From Oerskovia sp042887685 (GTDB lineage: Bacteria > Actinomycetota > Actinomycetes > Actinomycetales > Cellulomonadaceae), in contig NZ_JBHVOS010000004.1 in the NCBI RefSeq assembly GCF_042887685.1, positions 1 to 64,000 of the forward strand: a DNA stretch of 64,000 bases, written 5' to 3'. The position numbers and the translations under genes are program-made. A model generated the notes under the pieces. That model ran no database searches. It was given only the letters and a program-made list of their open reading frames with translations, and was not told the origin of the DNA. This document shows, piece by piece, positions 32,878 through 44,227 of the stretch; position 1 is the first letter of the stretch; every line of letters starts with the position of its first letter.

Positions 32878-35067
32878 TCACGCCGACAGCGGCACCGCCC
32901 CGGGGGTGAGGACCACGAGCTGCTGGGTCGCGCGCGTCATCGCGACGTAGCGGTCGACGGCGCCCGCGATGCCGTCGTCGCCGTCGCCGAACGACGCCGG
33001 GTCGACCAGGACGACGAGGTCGAACTCGAGCCCCTTCGCGAGCACCGGGGTCAGGGACCGCACGCGCTCGGAAGCCCGGAACGCGGGGTCCCCGACCACG
33101 CACGCGACGCCCTGGTGCTCGGCGAGCCAGGTCCCGAGGACCTGGTCCAGGTCCTCGGGGGCCCCGTGCAGGACCGGGGCGTGGCCGCTGCGGACCGACG
33201 TCGGCACGTTGGCGTCCGGCAGCACGGCCCGGATGACCGGCTCCGCCTCCGACATGACCTCCTGCGGCGTCCGGTAGTTGATCGTCAGCGACGCCACGTC
33301 GACGTGCGACAGGCCCACGCGCTCGAGCCGCTCGCGCCACGACTCGGTGAACCCGTGCCGCGCCTGCGCACGGTCGCCGACGACCGTGAGGCTCCGCGAC
33401 GGGCAGCGCAGCAGCAGCATCTGCCACTCGGCGTCGGTGAGCTCCTGCGCCTCGTCGACCACGACGTGCGCGAACGGCCCCGCGAGCCGGTCGGGGGTCA
33501 CGCCCGGCAGGGACGCGTCGTCGACCAGGGCGTCGCGCAGGTCCTGGCCGCGCAGCATCGACATGACCTGCAGCTCGGAGTCGTCGGTCGCGACGAGGTG
33601 GTCGACGACGTTGCTCATCTCCTCGCGCTCCGCCGCGACCCGCGCCTCGTGCTGCCGGCGCCGCCGCGACGCCTCGGGGTCGCCGAGCCGCTGCCGCGCC
33701 GCGTCCAGGAGGGGCAGGTCGGAGACCGTCCAGGCCTGGGGCTCGTCGCGCTGCAACGACCGGACCTCGTCCGCCGTGAGCCAGGGGGCGCACATCCTCA
33801 GGTAGGCGGGCACGTCCCACAGGTCGCCGACGAGGTCGGTCGGCTCGAGGAGCGGCCAGGCCCTGTTGAGGGTCTGCGCCAGGTCGCGGTTCGTCGTCAG
33901 GGAGCGGCGCACGAGGTCGAGCGGCAGGTCTGCGTCGTCCGCGACCTTGTCCATCAGGATCTCGACCAGAGCCTCCCAGACCACGTCGCGCGCCTCGTTG
34001 TGCGGCGTGCCGGGGTCCGGGGAGTCGAAGGCCTCGGCCCAGTCGTCGGCGCTGAGCCAGAGGTCGAGCCACGGGGTCTCGACGGTCGTGCCCGTCCGGG
34101 GCGGACGCTCGTACAGCCGCACGGCGGGCTCGACGGCCGCGACCATGCGCGCCGAGGCCTTGAGCCGGGCGACGTCGGGCTCGGCCTCGACCACGGCCTT
34201 CGCGCCCTCGGGGACGAGGTCCCGCAGCGTGCAGGTCTGCACGCCCTCCTCTCCCAGGCTCGGCAGGACGTCCTCGACGTAGTCCAGGTACGGCTGGTGC
34301 GGCCCGACGACGAGCACCCCGCCCCGGTGCTGTCCGACGTGCGGGTCCGCGTACAGCAGGTACGCCGCGCGGTGCAGGGCCACCACGGTCTTGCCCGTGC
34401 CGGGACCGCCGTCGACCACGAGGGCGCCGTCCGAGCCCGCCCGGATGACGGCGTCCTGGTCGGCCTGGATGGTGCCCAGCACGTCGCGCATCCGCGGGGT
34501 CCGCTCGGCGCCCAGGCTCGCGATGAACGCCGACTGGTCGTCGAGGGTCACGTGGGAGGCGAGGCCGGCGGCCGTGCCGTCCGTCGTGAAGACCTCGTCC
34601 CAGTAGTCGCTGATGCGGCCCTGCGTCCAGCGGTACCGGCGTCGGCTCGCGAGGCCCATGGGGTGGGCGCTCGTCGCGCTGAAGAAGGGTGCGGCGGTCG
34701 GGGAGCGCCAGTCGACCAGCAGGCGGCGACCGGCGCGGTCCGTGAGGCCCAGCCGCCCGACGTACACGGGCTCGGAGCCGTCCGGGGCGACCATGCGTCC
34801 CAGGCACAGGTCCACGCCGTAGCGGCGCAGCGTCCGCAGCCGGGAGGACAGGCGGTGGATCTCCTGGTCACGCTCCAGGGCGAGCGTCCCGCTGCCGCCG
34901 GGCGACCTGCGCGCCGCGTCGAGGCGCGCCGAGACGTCCCTGGTCGTCTCGTCGAGGCTGGCTGCGATGGCCGCGAAGTGCTCCTCGTCGCGGTCGACCA
35001 GGGCCGGGGCGGCCTTGGGGGAGAGGCGGGGCGGGAGGGCGAACACGCTCGTGCTCGAGGGGGTCAT
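32878..35067 (-). CDS. helR: RNA polymerase recycling/protection motor HelR
   Basis: HelD-like superfamily 1 ATPase that, in Streptomyces and Mycobacterium abscessus, displaces rifamycins from RNA polymerase and recycles stalled complexes. The 729 residues have the HelR-type N-terminus (STSVFALPPRLSPKAAPALVDRDEEHFAAIAASL, then RDQEIHRLSSRLRTLRRYGVDLCLGRMV), DWRSPTAAPFFSAT, Walker A DGGPGTGKTVVALHRAAYLL, Walker B VVVDEAQELTDAEWQMLL, INYRTPQEVM, and VAMTRATQQLVVLTPG at the C-terminus. I chose ATG 35067 because homologues start near TSVF; GTG 35121 is an upstream alternative. A rifamycin-associated element lies 57 bp upstream. Confidence 0.93.
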   Translation of the reverse strand: MTPSSTSVFALPPRLSPKAAPALVDRDEEHFAAIAASLDETTRDVSARLDAARRSPGGSGTLALERDQEIHRLSSRLRTLRRYGVDLCLGRMVAPDGSEPVYVGRLGLTDRAGRRLLVDWRSPTAAPFFSATSAHPMGLASRRRYRWTQGRISDYWDEVFTTDGTAAGLASHVTLDDQSAFIASLGAERTPRMRDVLGTIQADQDAVIRAGSDGALVVDGGPGTGKTVVALHRAAYLLYADPHVGQHRGGVLVVGPHQPYLDYVEDVLPSLGEEGVQTCTLRDLVPEGAKAVVEAEPDVARLKASARMVAAVEPAVRLYERPPRTGTTVETPWLDLWLSADDWAEAFDSPDPGTPHNEARDVVWEALVEILMDKVADDADLPLDLVRRSLTTNRDLAQTLNRAWPLLEPTDLVGDLWDVPAYLRMCAPWLTADEVRSLQRDEPQAWTVSDLPLLDAARQRLGDPEASRRRRQHEARVAAEREEMSNVVDHLVATDDSELQVMSMLRGQDLRDALVDDASLPGVTPDRLAGPFAHVVVDEAQELTDAEWQMLLLRCPSRSLTVVGDRAQARHGFTESWRERLERVGLSHVDVASLTINYRTPQEVMSEAEPVIRAVLPDANVPTSVRSGHAPVLHGAPEDLDQVLGTWLAEHQGVACVVGDPAFRASERVRSLTPVLAKGLEFDLVVLVDPASFGDGDDGIAGAVDRYVAMTRATQQLVVLTPGAVPLSA

Positions 35068-35123
35068 GGCTGTGGCTCGTTCCGTCGTTCTGGCCTCGGG
35101 CCGACCATCTTCCGCCTCCACCG

Positions 35124-35142
35124 GGGCCTTGCCGCAAGCCCC
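35124..35142 (-). promoter_or_regulatory. Rifamycin-associated element (RAE)
   Basis: Read in the helR direction, these 19 bases (GGGGCTTGCGGCAAGGCCC) equal the RAE consensus as I remember it from actinobacterial rifamycin-inactivation and helR genes, where it mediates induction by rifamycins. It is an imperfect inverted repeat centred on CTTGC-G-GCAAG. An AT-rich CTATAG stretch (35151-35156), just upstream in the transcription direction, may be part of the promoter. Confidence 0.88.
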
Positions 35143-35159
35143 CCGGTGCGCTATAGATT

Positions 35160-35198
35160 GAGAGTGGCGGGAGGTCCGGGGACCTGCCCGCCACTCTC
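35160..35198 (-). terminator. Terminator of the uvrA-like gene
   Basis: A long hairpin of 12 bp (35160-35171 with 35187-35198) plus an inner 6 bp (35172-35177 with 35180-35185), with one bulged G, lies 37 bp past the expected uvrA-like stop and just before the helR promoter. Confidence 0.85.
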
Positions 35199-35234
35199 GT
35201 GCCGCGGGTCGTGCTCGCCCCTCGCGCGGGGCGG

Positions 35235-37621
<2,387 letters not shown>

Positions 37622-37759
37622 GGTCTCTCCATCTGTCGGGTCGGCAGGCGCGCGAGAGCCTGCGGCCGGGCATGTCGTCTCTCGTCCGCCCAGCCTAGGT
37701 CCCGCCACCGACGGGGCGAGGGGGCGCGGCGTCGCGGGACCGGCGTCGCGGGACCGGCG

Positions 37760-39937
37760 TCAGCCCGACGGCGCCACGTCCGCGGGAGCGTCGGCAGGAC
37801 CCGGTCCCGCCCCGGCCCCGGGCGCAGGTCCGGGCTCGGCCTGCGGGAGGCCGACGACGGCCCGCCGCGTGGGCCACCAGAACGCCCGACCCTCGAGCGC
37901 GGCGAGCGCGGGGACGAGCAGCGGCGCCATGAGGAACGCGGCGGCGACGATCCCGACCGCGACGCCGAACCCGAGCTGCGCGAGGTTGGCGATGCCCGTG
38001 AGCATGAGCGAGGCGAACGTGCAGGCCAGGATGATCCCGGCGGCGGCCGCGGTCGGCGCGTCCTGGGTGATCGCGATGCGCGCGGCCTCCCGCGAGGTCG
38101 CGCCCGCGCGGTACTCCTCGTGCATGCGCGCGGCGACCAGGATGTTGTAGTCCGTGCCGATCGCGACGACGAACAGGTACAGCACGATCGGGATCGAGAA
38201 GTCGATGCCGGCGTACCCGAGCGCGTGCAGGTAGAGCAGGACGACCGCGCCGAGGGTCGCGGTGAACGTGAGCGCGACGCACACGAGCAGGTTGACGGCG
38301 CCGAGCAGGGACGTCAGGAGGAAGCCGAGGATCACGACGATGATCACGGCCGCGATCGGGAACACGCGCTCGGTGTCGGCGCGGAGCTGGTCGCGCACGT
38401 CGACGAACGCCGACGTCTGCCCGCCGACGTACACCTGCGCGCCGGGGACCGACCCGTGCGCGGCGTCGCGCAGCGGCCCCTCGACCGTGGCCATGGCGGC
38501 GTCGGAGTACGGGTCGTCGGCGAGCACCACCGTGACGAGCGCGGCCGTCCCGTCGGTCGTCGTCGTGGGCGGTGCGACCGACGTGACGCCCGGGACCGCC
38601 GCGAGGTTCGTCGCGAGCGTGGACAGCGCGGCCGGGTCGAGCGGGGTGGTCCCCACGACGTACACCTGCGTGGGGCTCAGGGCTCCCGCGGGGAAGGACG
38701 CGTCGAGCGTCGTGTAGGCCTGGCGCGAGGCGGTGTCGGCGGGGAGCTCGTCGAGCGTGTCGTAGGTGGCCTTGTACCCCGAGGCGAAGAGCGTGAGGAC
38801 CACGAGCACGGCCCCGACGGCGAGCGCCGGGACCACGGGTCGGCGGGCCGTGAACGACCCGACGGCCGCGAACGGGCTGCGCCGGGCGTCGTGGCCCGGG
38901 CCGAGGGGCCAGAAGAGCACCCGGCCGAGCAGCACGAAGACCGCCGGGACGAGCGTCAGCGCCGTGACGAGCATGACCGCGACGGCCACGATCAGCCCTG
39001 GTGCGAGGGTGCTCAGCGACTCGAGCTGCGCGAACAGCAGCGCCGCGAACGCACCGATCACGGTGAGCGCCGAGGACGCGACGACCCTGCCCACGACCCC
39101 GACCGAGCCCTCGAGCGCCTCGTGGTGGCTCTCGCCCCGGCGCAGGTGCTCGCGGTAGCGGAACAGGACGAACACGATGTAGTCGGTGCCGATCCCGAAC
39201 AGGACCACCACGAGGATCGGTTGCAGGGTGTCGCTGACCTGGAAGTCGAGCAGGTCCGCGAGCCACGCGGTCAGGCCCGTGACGACCGAGAGCACGACGC
39301 CGATCACGACGATCGGGATCACGGCGATCACGGGGCTGCGGAACACGAGGCCCAGCAGGACCACGATGAGCAGCACGGTCGCGATCGTGATGGTCCGCTC
39401 GGCCGCTGCGTAGGCCGTGGTCGTGTCGACCGCGATCGCGGCGTTGCCCGTGAGCGCGCCGGTCAGGTCCGTGCCCTGCAGGGCCGCGTCGGTCGCGGTG
39501 CGCAGCGCAGGCACCGCGTCGTCGACCGCCTCGTCGCCGGGCTGGCCGTCGAACGCGACGGACAGGGCTGCGGTCAGGCCGTCCTGCGAGAGGGACTGCG
39601 GGGTCTCCTGCACCGCGACGACCCCGGGGATCGCGTCCCCCTGCAGGGTCGTCGCGAGGCCCGCGACGGCCGACTGGTCGTCCGCGGTGAGCGCCGCGCC
39701 GTCGGACCGGACGACGACCAGGCTGCCCGTCGCCCCCGACTGCGCAGGGAAGCTCTCGTCGCCCGCGTCCTGCGCCTTGACCGACTCGAAGGACGCGGGC
39801 AGGAACGACTGCTGGTTGCCCGTCGTGTAGTCGTCGAGGCTCGGGGCGAAGACGACGACCGCGGCCGCGAGGAGCACCCATGCGCCGATCACGCGCCACG
39901 GGTGAGCGATCACCGACCGTGCGATGCTGCCGAACAT
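37760..39937 (-). CDS. MMPL-family transporter (RND superfamily)
   Basis: Inner-membrane proton-driven exporter of 725 residues, related to mycobacterial MmpL. It has the expected twofold layout: helix 1 (VIGAWVLLAAAVVVFAPSL), a large extracytoplasmic loop, five helices with GIGTDYIVFVLFRYREHLRRGES, then a second loop and five helices with AIGTDYNILVAARMHEEYRAG. The GxxxDY motifs in the two halves are the proton-relay signature. The tail is Pro/Gly/Ala-rich. ATG 39937 has AGGGAAGG upstream. No TetR regulator is adjacent, so neither cargo nor control can be read from context. Confidence 0.93.
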   Translation of the reverse strand: MFGSIARSVIAHPWRVIGAWVLLAAAVVVFAPSLDDYTTGNQQSFLPASFESVKAQDAGDESFPAQSGATGSLVVVRSDGAALTADDQSAVAGLATTLQGDAIPGVVAVQETPQSLSQDGLTAALSVAFDGQPGDEAVDDAVPALRTATDAALQGTDLTGALTGNAAIAVDTTTAYAAAERTITIATVLLIVVLLGLVFRSPVIAVIPIVVIGVVLSVVTGLTAWLADLLDFQVSDTLQPILVVVLFGIGTDYIVFVLFRYREHLRRGESHHEALEGSVGVVGRVVASSALTVIGAFAALLFAQLESLSTLAPGLIVAVAVMLVTALTLVPAVFVLLGRVLFWPLGPGHDARRSPFAAVGSFTARRPVVPALAVGAVLVVLTLFASGYKATYDTLDELPADTASRQAYTTLDASFPAGALSPTQVYVVGTTPLDPAALSTLATNLAAVPGVTSVAPPTTTTDGTAALVTVVLADDPYSDAAMATVEGPLRDAAHGSVPGAQVYVGGQTSAFVDVRDQLRADTERVFPIAAVIIVVILGFLLTSLLGAVNLLVCVALTFTATLGAVVLLYLHALGYAGIDFSIPIVLYLFVVAIGTDYNILVAARMHEEYRAGATSREAARIAITQDAPTAAAAGIILACTFASLMLTGIANLAQLGFGVAVGIVAAAFLMAPLLVPALAALEGRAFWWPTRRAVVGLPQAEPGPAPGAGAGPGPADAPADVAPSG

Positions 39938-40059
39938 GGGGGCGCCTTCCCTGGCGAGATCCCGGGTCCACGACCACTCCAGCGTGGCACCGGTGCCCGG
40001 TGGCGACAACCGGTGGCCGGCCCGGCAGGCGACCTGCACCACCCGGGCCCGCCCGGACC

Positions 40060-41343
40060 TCAGGCGCTCGCGGGCTCCTCGAGCAGGGTGGCGCGGATCG
40101 CCTCGACCCCGACCTGCACCTCGGCGAAGCTCGTCGACAGGGGCGAGAGCCCGAGCCGCAGGCCGTCGGGTCGGCGGAAGTCGGGGATGATGCCCTGCGC
40201 CCACAGCCGCCTGACGACGTGCTCGAACGCGGCGTGGTCGATCGTCACGTGGCTGCCGCGCCTGGTCGGGTCGCGGGGCGAGGCGACGCGCACCCCGAGG
40301 GGCACGAGGAGCTCGTCGACGAGCTCGAGCGCGAACTCGGTGAGCCGGACCGACTTGTCCCGCACGGCACCGGCCCCCGCGACCCTGCCGGCCTCGTCGA
40401 GCAGGTCGAGCATGTCCTGCATCGCGAGCATCCCGACGACGGAGGGCGTCCCGCTGAGGAATCGACGCACCCCCGTGTGCGGCGCGTAGTCGGGCCCCAT
40501 CTCGAACGGGGCGTCGCTGCCCATCCAGCCCTGGATCGGTGGGGTCAGCGCCGCCTGGAGGTCCGTGCGCACGTACCCGAACGCGGGCGACCCGGGTCCG
40601 CCGTCGAGGTACTTGTAGGTGCAGCCCGCCGCGAGGTCCACGCCCCAGTCGTCGAGCGCGACGGGCACGGCCCCCGCGGAGTGGCACAGGTCCCACAGGA
40701 CGAGGGCCCCGGCGTCGTGCGCGACGCGTGTGATCGCGTCGGCGTCGGCGAGGTACCCGGAGCGGTAGGCGACATGGCTGAGGACCACGAGCGCGGTCCT
40801 CGGCCCGACGACGTCCGCGACCTGGTCCGGGGTCACGCCCGCGTCGGGCTCCGGGGAGATCCAGCGCAGCCGTGCGCCACGCTCGGCTGCGATGCCCTGG
40901 AGCACGAACCGGTCCGTGGGGAAGTTCCCCGTGTCGACCACGATCTCGGTACGGCCCGGTCGGGCGTCGAGCGCCGCGCGCACGAGCTTGTAGAGGATCA
41001 CGGTGGTCGAGTCGCCCACGAACGTCTGGCCCGGCGCGGCGCCGAGCACGCTCGCCCCGATCCGGTCGCCGATCGCGAGCGGCAGCTCGTACCAGGACTC
41101 GTCCCAGCCGCGGATGAGACGAGAGGCCCACTGCCCGGTCGCGAAACGGGCGAGCCGTTCGGCGCCGGCTCGCGTGGGTCGCCCGAGAGAGTTGCCGTCG
41201 AGGTAGGCGACCACGTCGTCGGACGGCACGAACTCCTCGCGGAAGCGGGCCAGCGGGTCGGCTGCGTCGAGGGCGGCCGCGCGTGCGGCGGGACTGGCCG
41301 GACGGACCGGCGAGGGGCCGAGAGGCGGGGTCGTGCTGGTCAT
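40060..41343 (-). CDS. kynU: Kynureninase
   Basis: PLP enzyme that splits kynurenine into anthranilate and alanine. The 427 residues include DGNSLGRPTRAG, GDSTTVILYKLVRAAL, DLCHSAGAVPVALDDWGVDLAAGCTYKYLDGGPGSPAFGYV with the PLP lysine K244, and the C-terminal VTIDHAAFEHVVRRLWAQGIIPDFRRPDGLRLGLSPL. ATG 41343 overlaps the amidohydrolase stop by 4 nt. It is the last gene of the tryptophan-degrading operon, so its product anthranilate is the operon's end point. Confidence 0.95.
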   Translation of the reverse strand: MTSTTPPLGPSPVRPASPAARAAALDAADPLARFREEFVPSDDVVAYLDGNSLGRPTRAGAERLARFATGQWASRLIRGWDESWYELPLAIGDRIGASVLGAAPGQTFVGDSTTVILYKLVRAALDARPGRTEIVVDTGNFPTDRFVLQGIAAERGARLRWISPEPDAGVTPDQVADVVGPRTALVVLSHVAYRSGYLADADAITRVAHDAGALVLWDLCHSAGAVPVALDDWGVDLAAGCTYKYLDGGPGSPAFGYVRTDLQAALTPPIQGWMGSDAPFEMGPDYAPHTGVRRFLSGTPSVVGMLAMQDMLDLLDEAGRVAGAGAVRDKSVRLTEFALELVDELLVPLGVRVASPRDPTRRGSHVTIDHAAFEHVVRRLWAQGIIPDFRRPDGLRLGLSPLSTSFAEVQVGVEAIRATLLEEPASA

Positions 41344-42494
41344 GGACGGACCTCCAGGGGCTGGTCGGGGCTGGGCACGGGTGCGGGACCCAGCAGGTCG
41401 TGGGCCGTGAGCACGCGCGCTCTCGCGAGCCACGCGGCGACCTCCTCGGGCGGGGCGCCCTGCCCCGGGCGGGTCGCGGGCAGGAGCGTGAGCGCAGCCG
41501 GTGGCGGGCCCGACGTCAGGGCGTGCAGCAGGGGGTCCAGCGTCAGCCCGGCGTCGAGCAGCGCCACCAGCTCGCGCTCGTCGACCCCGACGGGCAGCGG
41601 CCCGTTGCCCTGGTCCGTCCCGTAGACGACCGTCCCGCCCGCGGCGACGAACCGCGTCAGGTTGTCGAGAGCCACCGCGTGCTGGTCCGTCGGGGCGCCC
41701 CAGCCGTGGACGTCGAGCGTGCTGATCCACGTCTGGGAGCGCGCCGCCGCCGCCACGAGACGCTCGGGCAGCCGCTCGCTGAACGGGCAGTGCGCGAGCC
41801 GGTCCACGCCCGCCACGAGGGCCCGCTCGGCCTGGCCGGCGCCCTCGGTGTGCGCGACCACGGTCCGGCCGCGCTCGTGAGCCCGCCCCACGACCGCGCG
41901 GAGCGTCGCGTCGTCGGGCACGGGACCCGCGCCGGTGTGCAGGGCGACCTTGACGAAGCTCGCCCCGGCGTCGACCTGCCGGTCGACCGCGGCGACGGCC
42001 TCGTCGGGGCCGTCGACCTCCTCCACCGACCCTGGTGGCGCCCACGACCGGTCCGACGGGTAGCCGCCCGGGGCCGTGAGGAAGGCACCGGCGAAGCGGA
42101 CCTCGGGCAGGGGTGCGGCACGGTCGGACCGCGCCGACCGCGCCGACCGTGCCGACCGTGCCGACCGTGCCGACCGTGCTGAGCGTGCGGCCCGTGAGCG
42201 CGCGGCGAGCGCCGACAGGACCGCAGGGTCACCGCCCAGGTCGTCGACCGCGGCGAGGCCGCCGCGGTGCAGGGCCTCGGCGTCGACCAGCGACAGGTGG
42301 ACGTGGGCGTCGCGGAAGCCGGGGAGCAGGACGCCCGTGAGGTGGCGGGTCGGGGCGGGGTCGGTGCCCGCGCGCGACCGGAACCCGCCCGGGGTGGCGA
42401 CGACCGCCGTCGGGCCGGTCCATCCCGTACCCCGCTCCCAGCGGGCGTCGACCGTGACGGTGACGCCGGCGCGCTCCTCCGGTCCGGTGCTCAC
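41340..42494 (-). CDS. Amidohydrolase, possible N-formylkynurenine deformylase
   Basis: Metal-dependent amidohydrolase of 384 residues. Visible ligands are HxH (LPGFRDAHVHLSL), a lysine in SFVKVALHTG, histidines in VVAHTEG and RLAHCPFSE, and the aspartate of VVYGTDQGNG. It lies between TDO and kynureninase with 4-nt overlaps on both sides (GTG 42494 inside the TDO stop). The formamidase step between those two enzymes has no other candidate here, so this gene probably fills it although it is not of the KynB or alpha/beta-hydrolase type. Residues ~102-122 are an Ala-Arg-Ser repeat from a 9-nt tandem repeat. Confidence 0.85.
   Translation of the reverse strand: MSTGPEERAGVTVTVDARWERGTGWTGPTAVVATPGGFRSRAGTDPAPTRHLTGVLLPGFRDAHVHLSLVDAEALHRGGLAAVDDLGGDPAVLSALAARSRAARSARSARSARSARSARSARSDRAAPLPEVRFAGAFLTAPGGYPSDRSWAPPGSVEEVDGPDEAVAAVDRQVDAGASFVKVALHTGAGPVPDDATLRAVVGRAHERGRTVVAHTEGAGQAERALVAGVDRLAHCPFSERLPERLVAAAARSQTWISTLDVHGWGAPTDQHAVALDNLTRFVAAGGTVVYGTDQGNGPLPVGVDERELVALLDAGLTLDPLLHALTSGPPPAALTLLPATRPGQGAPPEEVAAWLARARVLTAHDLLGPAPVPSPDQPLEVRP
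42127..42189 (-). repeat. 9-bp tandem repeat inside amidohydrolase gene
   Basis: Seven units of nine bases (GACCGCGCC twice, GACCGTGCC three times, then two degenerate units) encode an in-frame Ala-Arg-Ser run on the minus strand. Any gain or loss of a unit keeps the frame. Confidence 0.9.
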
Positions 42495-43354
42495 GCCCGG
42501 CCGATCTCGGTGCGCACCGCGAACAGCTCGGGGAAGAACGTCAGGTCGAGCGCCTTCTCGAGGAAACCCGCGCCGCTCGACCCGCCCGTGCCGCGCTTGG
42601 TCCCGATGATGCGCAGCACGGTCTTCATGTGGCGAAAGCGCCAGAGCTGGAAGTTGTCCTCGAGGTCGACGAGCTCCTCGCAGCTCTCGTAGGCGAGCCA
42701 GTCGCCCTCGGGGTCGTCGTAGATCGCGCGGAACGTCTCGACCAGGTCCTCGTCGAGCGTGTAGCCCTGCGTGACGTCGCGCTCGAGCACCCGGGCGGGC
42801 ACGTCGTGCCCGTGCCGCGCGAGGTAGCGCAGGAACTCGTCGTAGACGCTCGGCTCGTGCAGCAGGCGCTCGAGCTCGGCGCGCGCCGCGGGCTCGGCGT
42901 CGAACACCGAGAGCATGCGCGCGTTCTTGTTGCCCAGCAGGAACTCGACCGCGCGGTACTGCCACGACTGGAACCCCGACGCGTGACCCAGGAACCCGCG
43001 GAACTGCGCGTACTCGCTCGGGGTGAGCGTCGCGAGCACGGACCACTGCTCGGTCAGCGTGCGCTGGACGTGCTTGACCCGCGCGATGCGCTTGAGCGCC
43101 GACTGGAGGTCGTCGGCAGCGATGAGCGCGCGCGCCGAGACCAGCTCGTGCAGGACCAGCTTGAGCCACAGCTCGGTCGTCTGGTGCTGCACGATGAAGA
43201 GCATCTCGTCGTGGTGCGCGGGCTCGCTGACCGGTGCCTGCGCGTCCAGGAGCGTGTCGAGGTGCAGGTACGAGCCGTACGTCATCTGCTCGCGCAGGTC
43301 GGTCACGATGTCGGGCTCGAGCGGGCGCTCGCTGCCCGGTGACGGCGTTGTCAT
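42491..43354 (-). CDS. kynA: Tryptophan 2,3-dioxygenase
   Basis: Haem dioxygenase that opens the indole ring of tryptophan to N-formylkynurenine. The 287-residue length is normal. Signature stretches are MTYGSYLHLDTLLDAQ, HHDEMLFIVQHQTTELWLKLVLHEL (with the catalytic His and haem-pocket residues), FRGFLGHASGFQSWQYRAVEFLLGNKN, and FQLWRFRHMKTVLRIIGTKRGTGGSSGAGFL. It is the first gene of the kynA-amidohydrolase-kynU operon, closely divergent from the GNAT gene. Confidence 0.97.
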   Translation of the reverse strand: MTTPSPGSERPLEPDIVTDLREQMTYGSYLHLDTLLDAQAPVSEPAHHDEMLFIVQHQTTELWLKLVLHELVSARALIAADDLQSALKRIARVKHVQRTLTEQWSVLATLTPSEYAQFRGFLGHASGFQSWQYRAVEFLLGNKNARMLSVFDAEPAARAELERLLHEPSVYDEFLRYLARHGHDVPARVLERDVTQGYTLDEDLVETFRAIYDDPEGDWLAYESCEELVDLEDNFQLWRFRHMKTVLRIIGTKRGTGGSSGAGFLEKALDLTFFPELFAVRTEIGRA

Positions 43355-43436
43355 CCCCCGAGACTAGGTGCGGCGGGCGGCGGGTGCCACGAGTCCCGTA
43401 CCGGACGGCCCGTACCCGGCGACCCGGCGGCGAGGG

Positions 43437-43448
43437 TACCGTCGCCGG
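43437..43448 (+). promoter_or_regulatory. Possible leaderless promoter of GNAT gene
   Basis: TACCGT (43437-43442), within GGGTACCGT, lies 6 nt before the GTG at 43449. This is the third copy of this arrangement in the window. Confidence 0.5.
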
Positions 43449-43997
43449 GTGGACACGCAGACCGGGCGCACCAGCAGCACGCTCCTCGACGACCTCGCGC
43501 GGGACCCGGTGGCCCGCGAGACGATGCTGGACCGGCTGCGCGCGGTCACCTCGGCACCGGGCCAGGACCGGTTCGTCTCGTCCGCCGCGCAGATCGTCGC
43601 CCTCGCCGAGGCCGACCCCGGCCGCCACCTCCTGGTCGTCACGCGCGGCGACGAGGTCGCGGGGCTCGGCGTCCTGCACCCCGGCGGCGCGCCCGCCGAG
43701 GTCGTCGCGCTGCTCGACGGGCCCGCGACCGGCGACGTGGTGCTGTTCCGCGGGTTCCTCGTCGACCGGACGCACCAGGGACAGGGGGTCGGCACGGCCG
43801 TGGCCGCCGCGCTGCCGGCGCTCGCGGCCCGCCTCGCCGAGCGCCTGGGGCGCGAGCTGTTCGCGGCAGTCGTGCTGACGGTCAACGAGGAGAACGCCGC
43901 GGGGCTGCGCGCCTACGCGCGCGGCGGGTTCGTCGACCGCGGGCGCTACCTCGGCGGCGACGCGGGACCGCAGCGCGCGATGGCGCACGCGCTCTAG
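43449..43997 (+). CDS. GNAT-family N-acetyltransferase
   Basis: The 182 residues end in a GNAT-like acetyl-CoA fold: FRGFLVDRTHQGQGVGTAVAAALPALAARLAERL carries the Q/R-x-x-G-x-G/A pyrophosphate-binding loop and LTVNEENAAGLRAYARGGFVDRGRYLGG the C-terminal motif. The first 50 residues are specific to this protein. GTG 43449 follows a TACCGT hexamer by 6 nt. The substrate is unknown. It is divergent from the kynurenine operon, but nothing ties the two functionally. Confidence 0.85.
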   Translation: MDTQTGRTSSTLLDDLARDPVARETMLDRLRAVTSAPGQDRFVSSAAQIVALAEADPGRHLLVVTRGDEVAGLGVLHPGGAPAEVVALLDGPATGDVVLFRGFLVDRTHQGQGVGTAVAAALPALAARLAERLGRELFAAVVLTVNEENAAGLRAYARGGFVDRGRYLGGDAGPQRAMAHAL

Positions 43998-44008
43998 CGG
44001 AGGCGCGC

Positions 44009-44038
44009 GCTCGGGCGGTACGCGCTCGGGCGGTACGC
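44009..44038 (+). repeat. 15-bp tandem duplication
   Basis: GCTCGGGCGGTACGC occurs twice in direct succession just after the GNAT stop. A second related motif (GTCGCGAG) recurs at 44039-44061. It lies in non-coding sequence. Confidence 0.85.
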
Positions 44039-44117
44039 GTCGCGAGCGGCACGCGTCGCGAGGCGCGGGCCCGTCGACGGCCTGTCGCGCGGTGCGCACC
44101 GCTACGGGACCCACGGA

Positions 44118-44141
44118 CCCACGGACCCGGGGGCCCGTGGG
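44118..44141 (+). terminator. Probable terminator after GNAT gene
   Basis: A 7-bp stem (CCCACGG 44118-44124 with CCGTGGG 44135-44141) with further C/G pairing inside. It lies about 120 bp past the GNAT stop. A -10-like TACAGT (44165-44170) for the next gene follows. Confidence 0.55.
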
Positions 44142-44227
44142 CAGCGGGGTTGGGACGTGCGTCCTACAGTGCAGGCAGGCGCACGCGGGGACCTGGCCGG
44201 GGCCGTGTGCACGACCGGGGAGGCACC

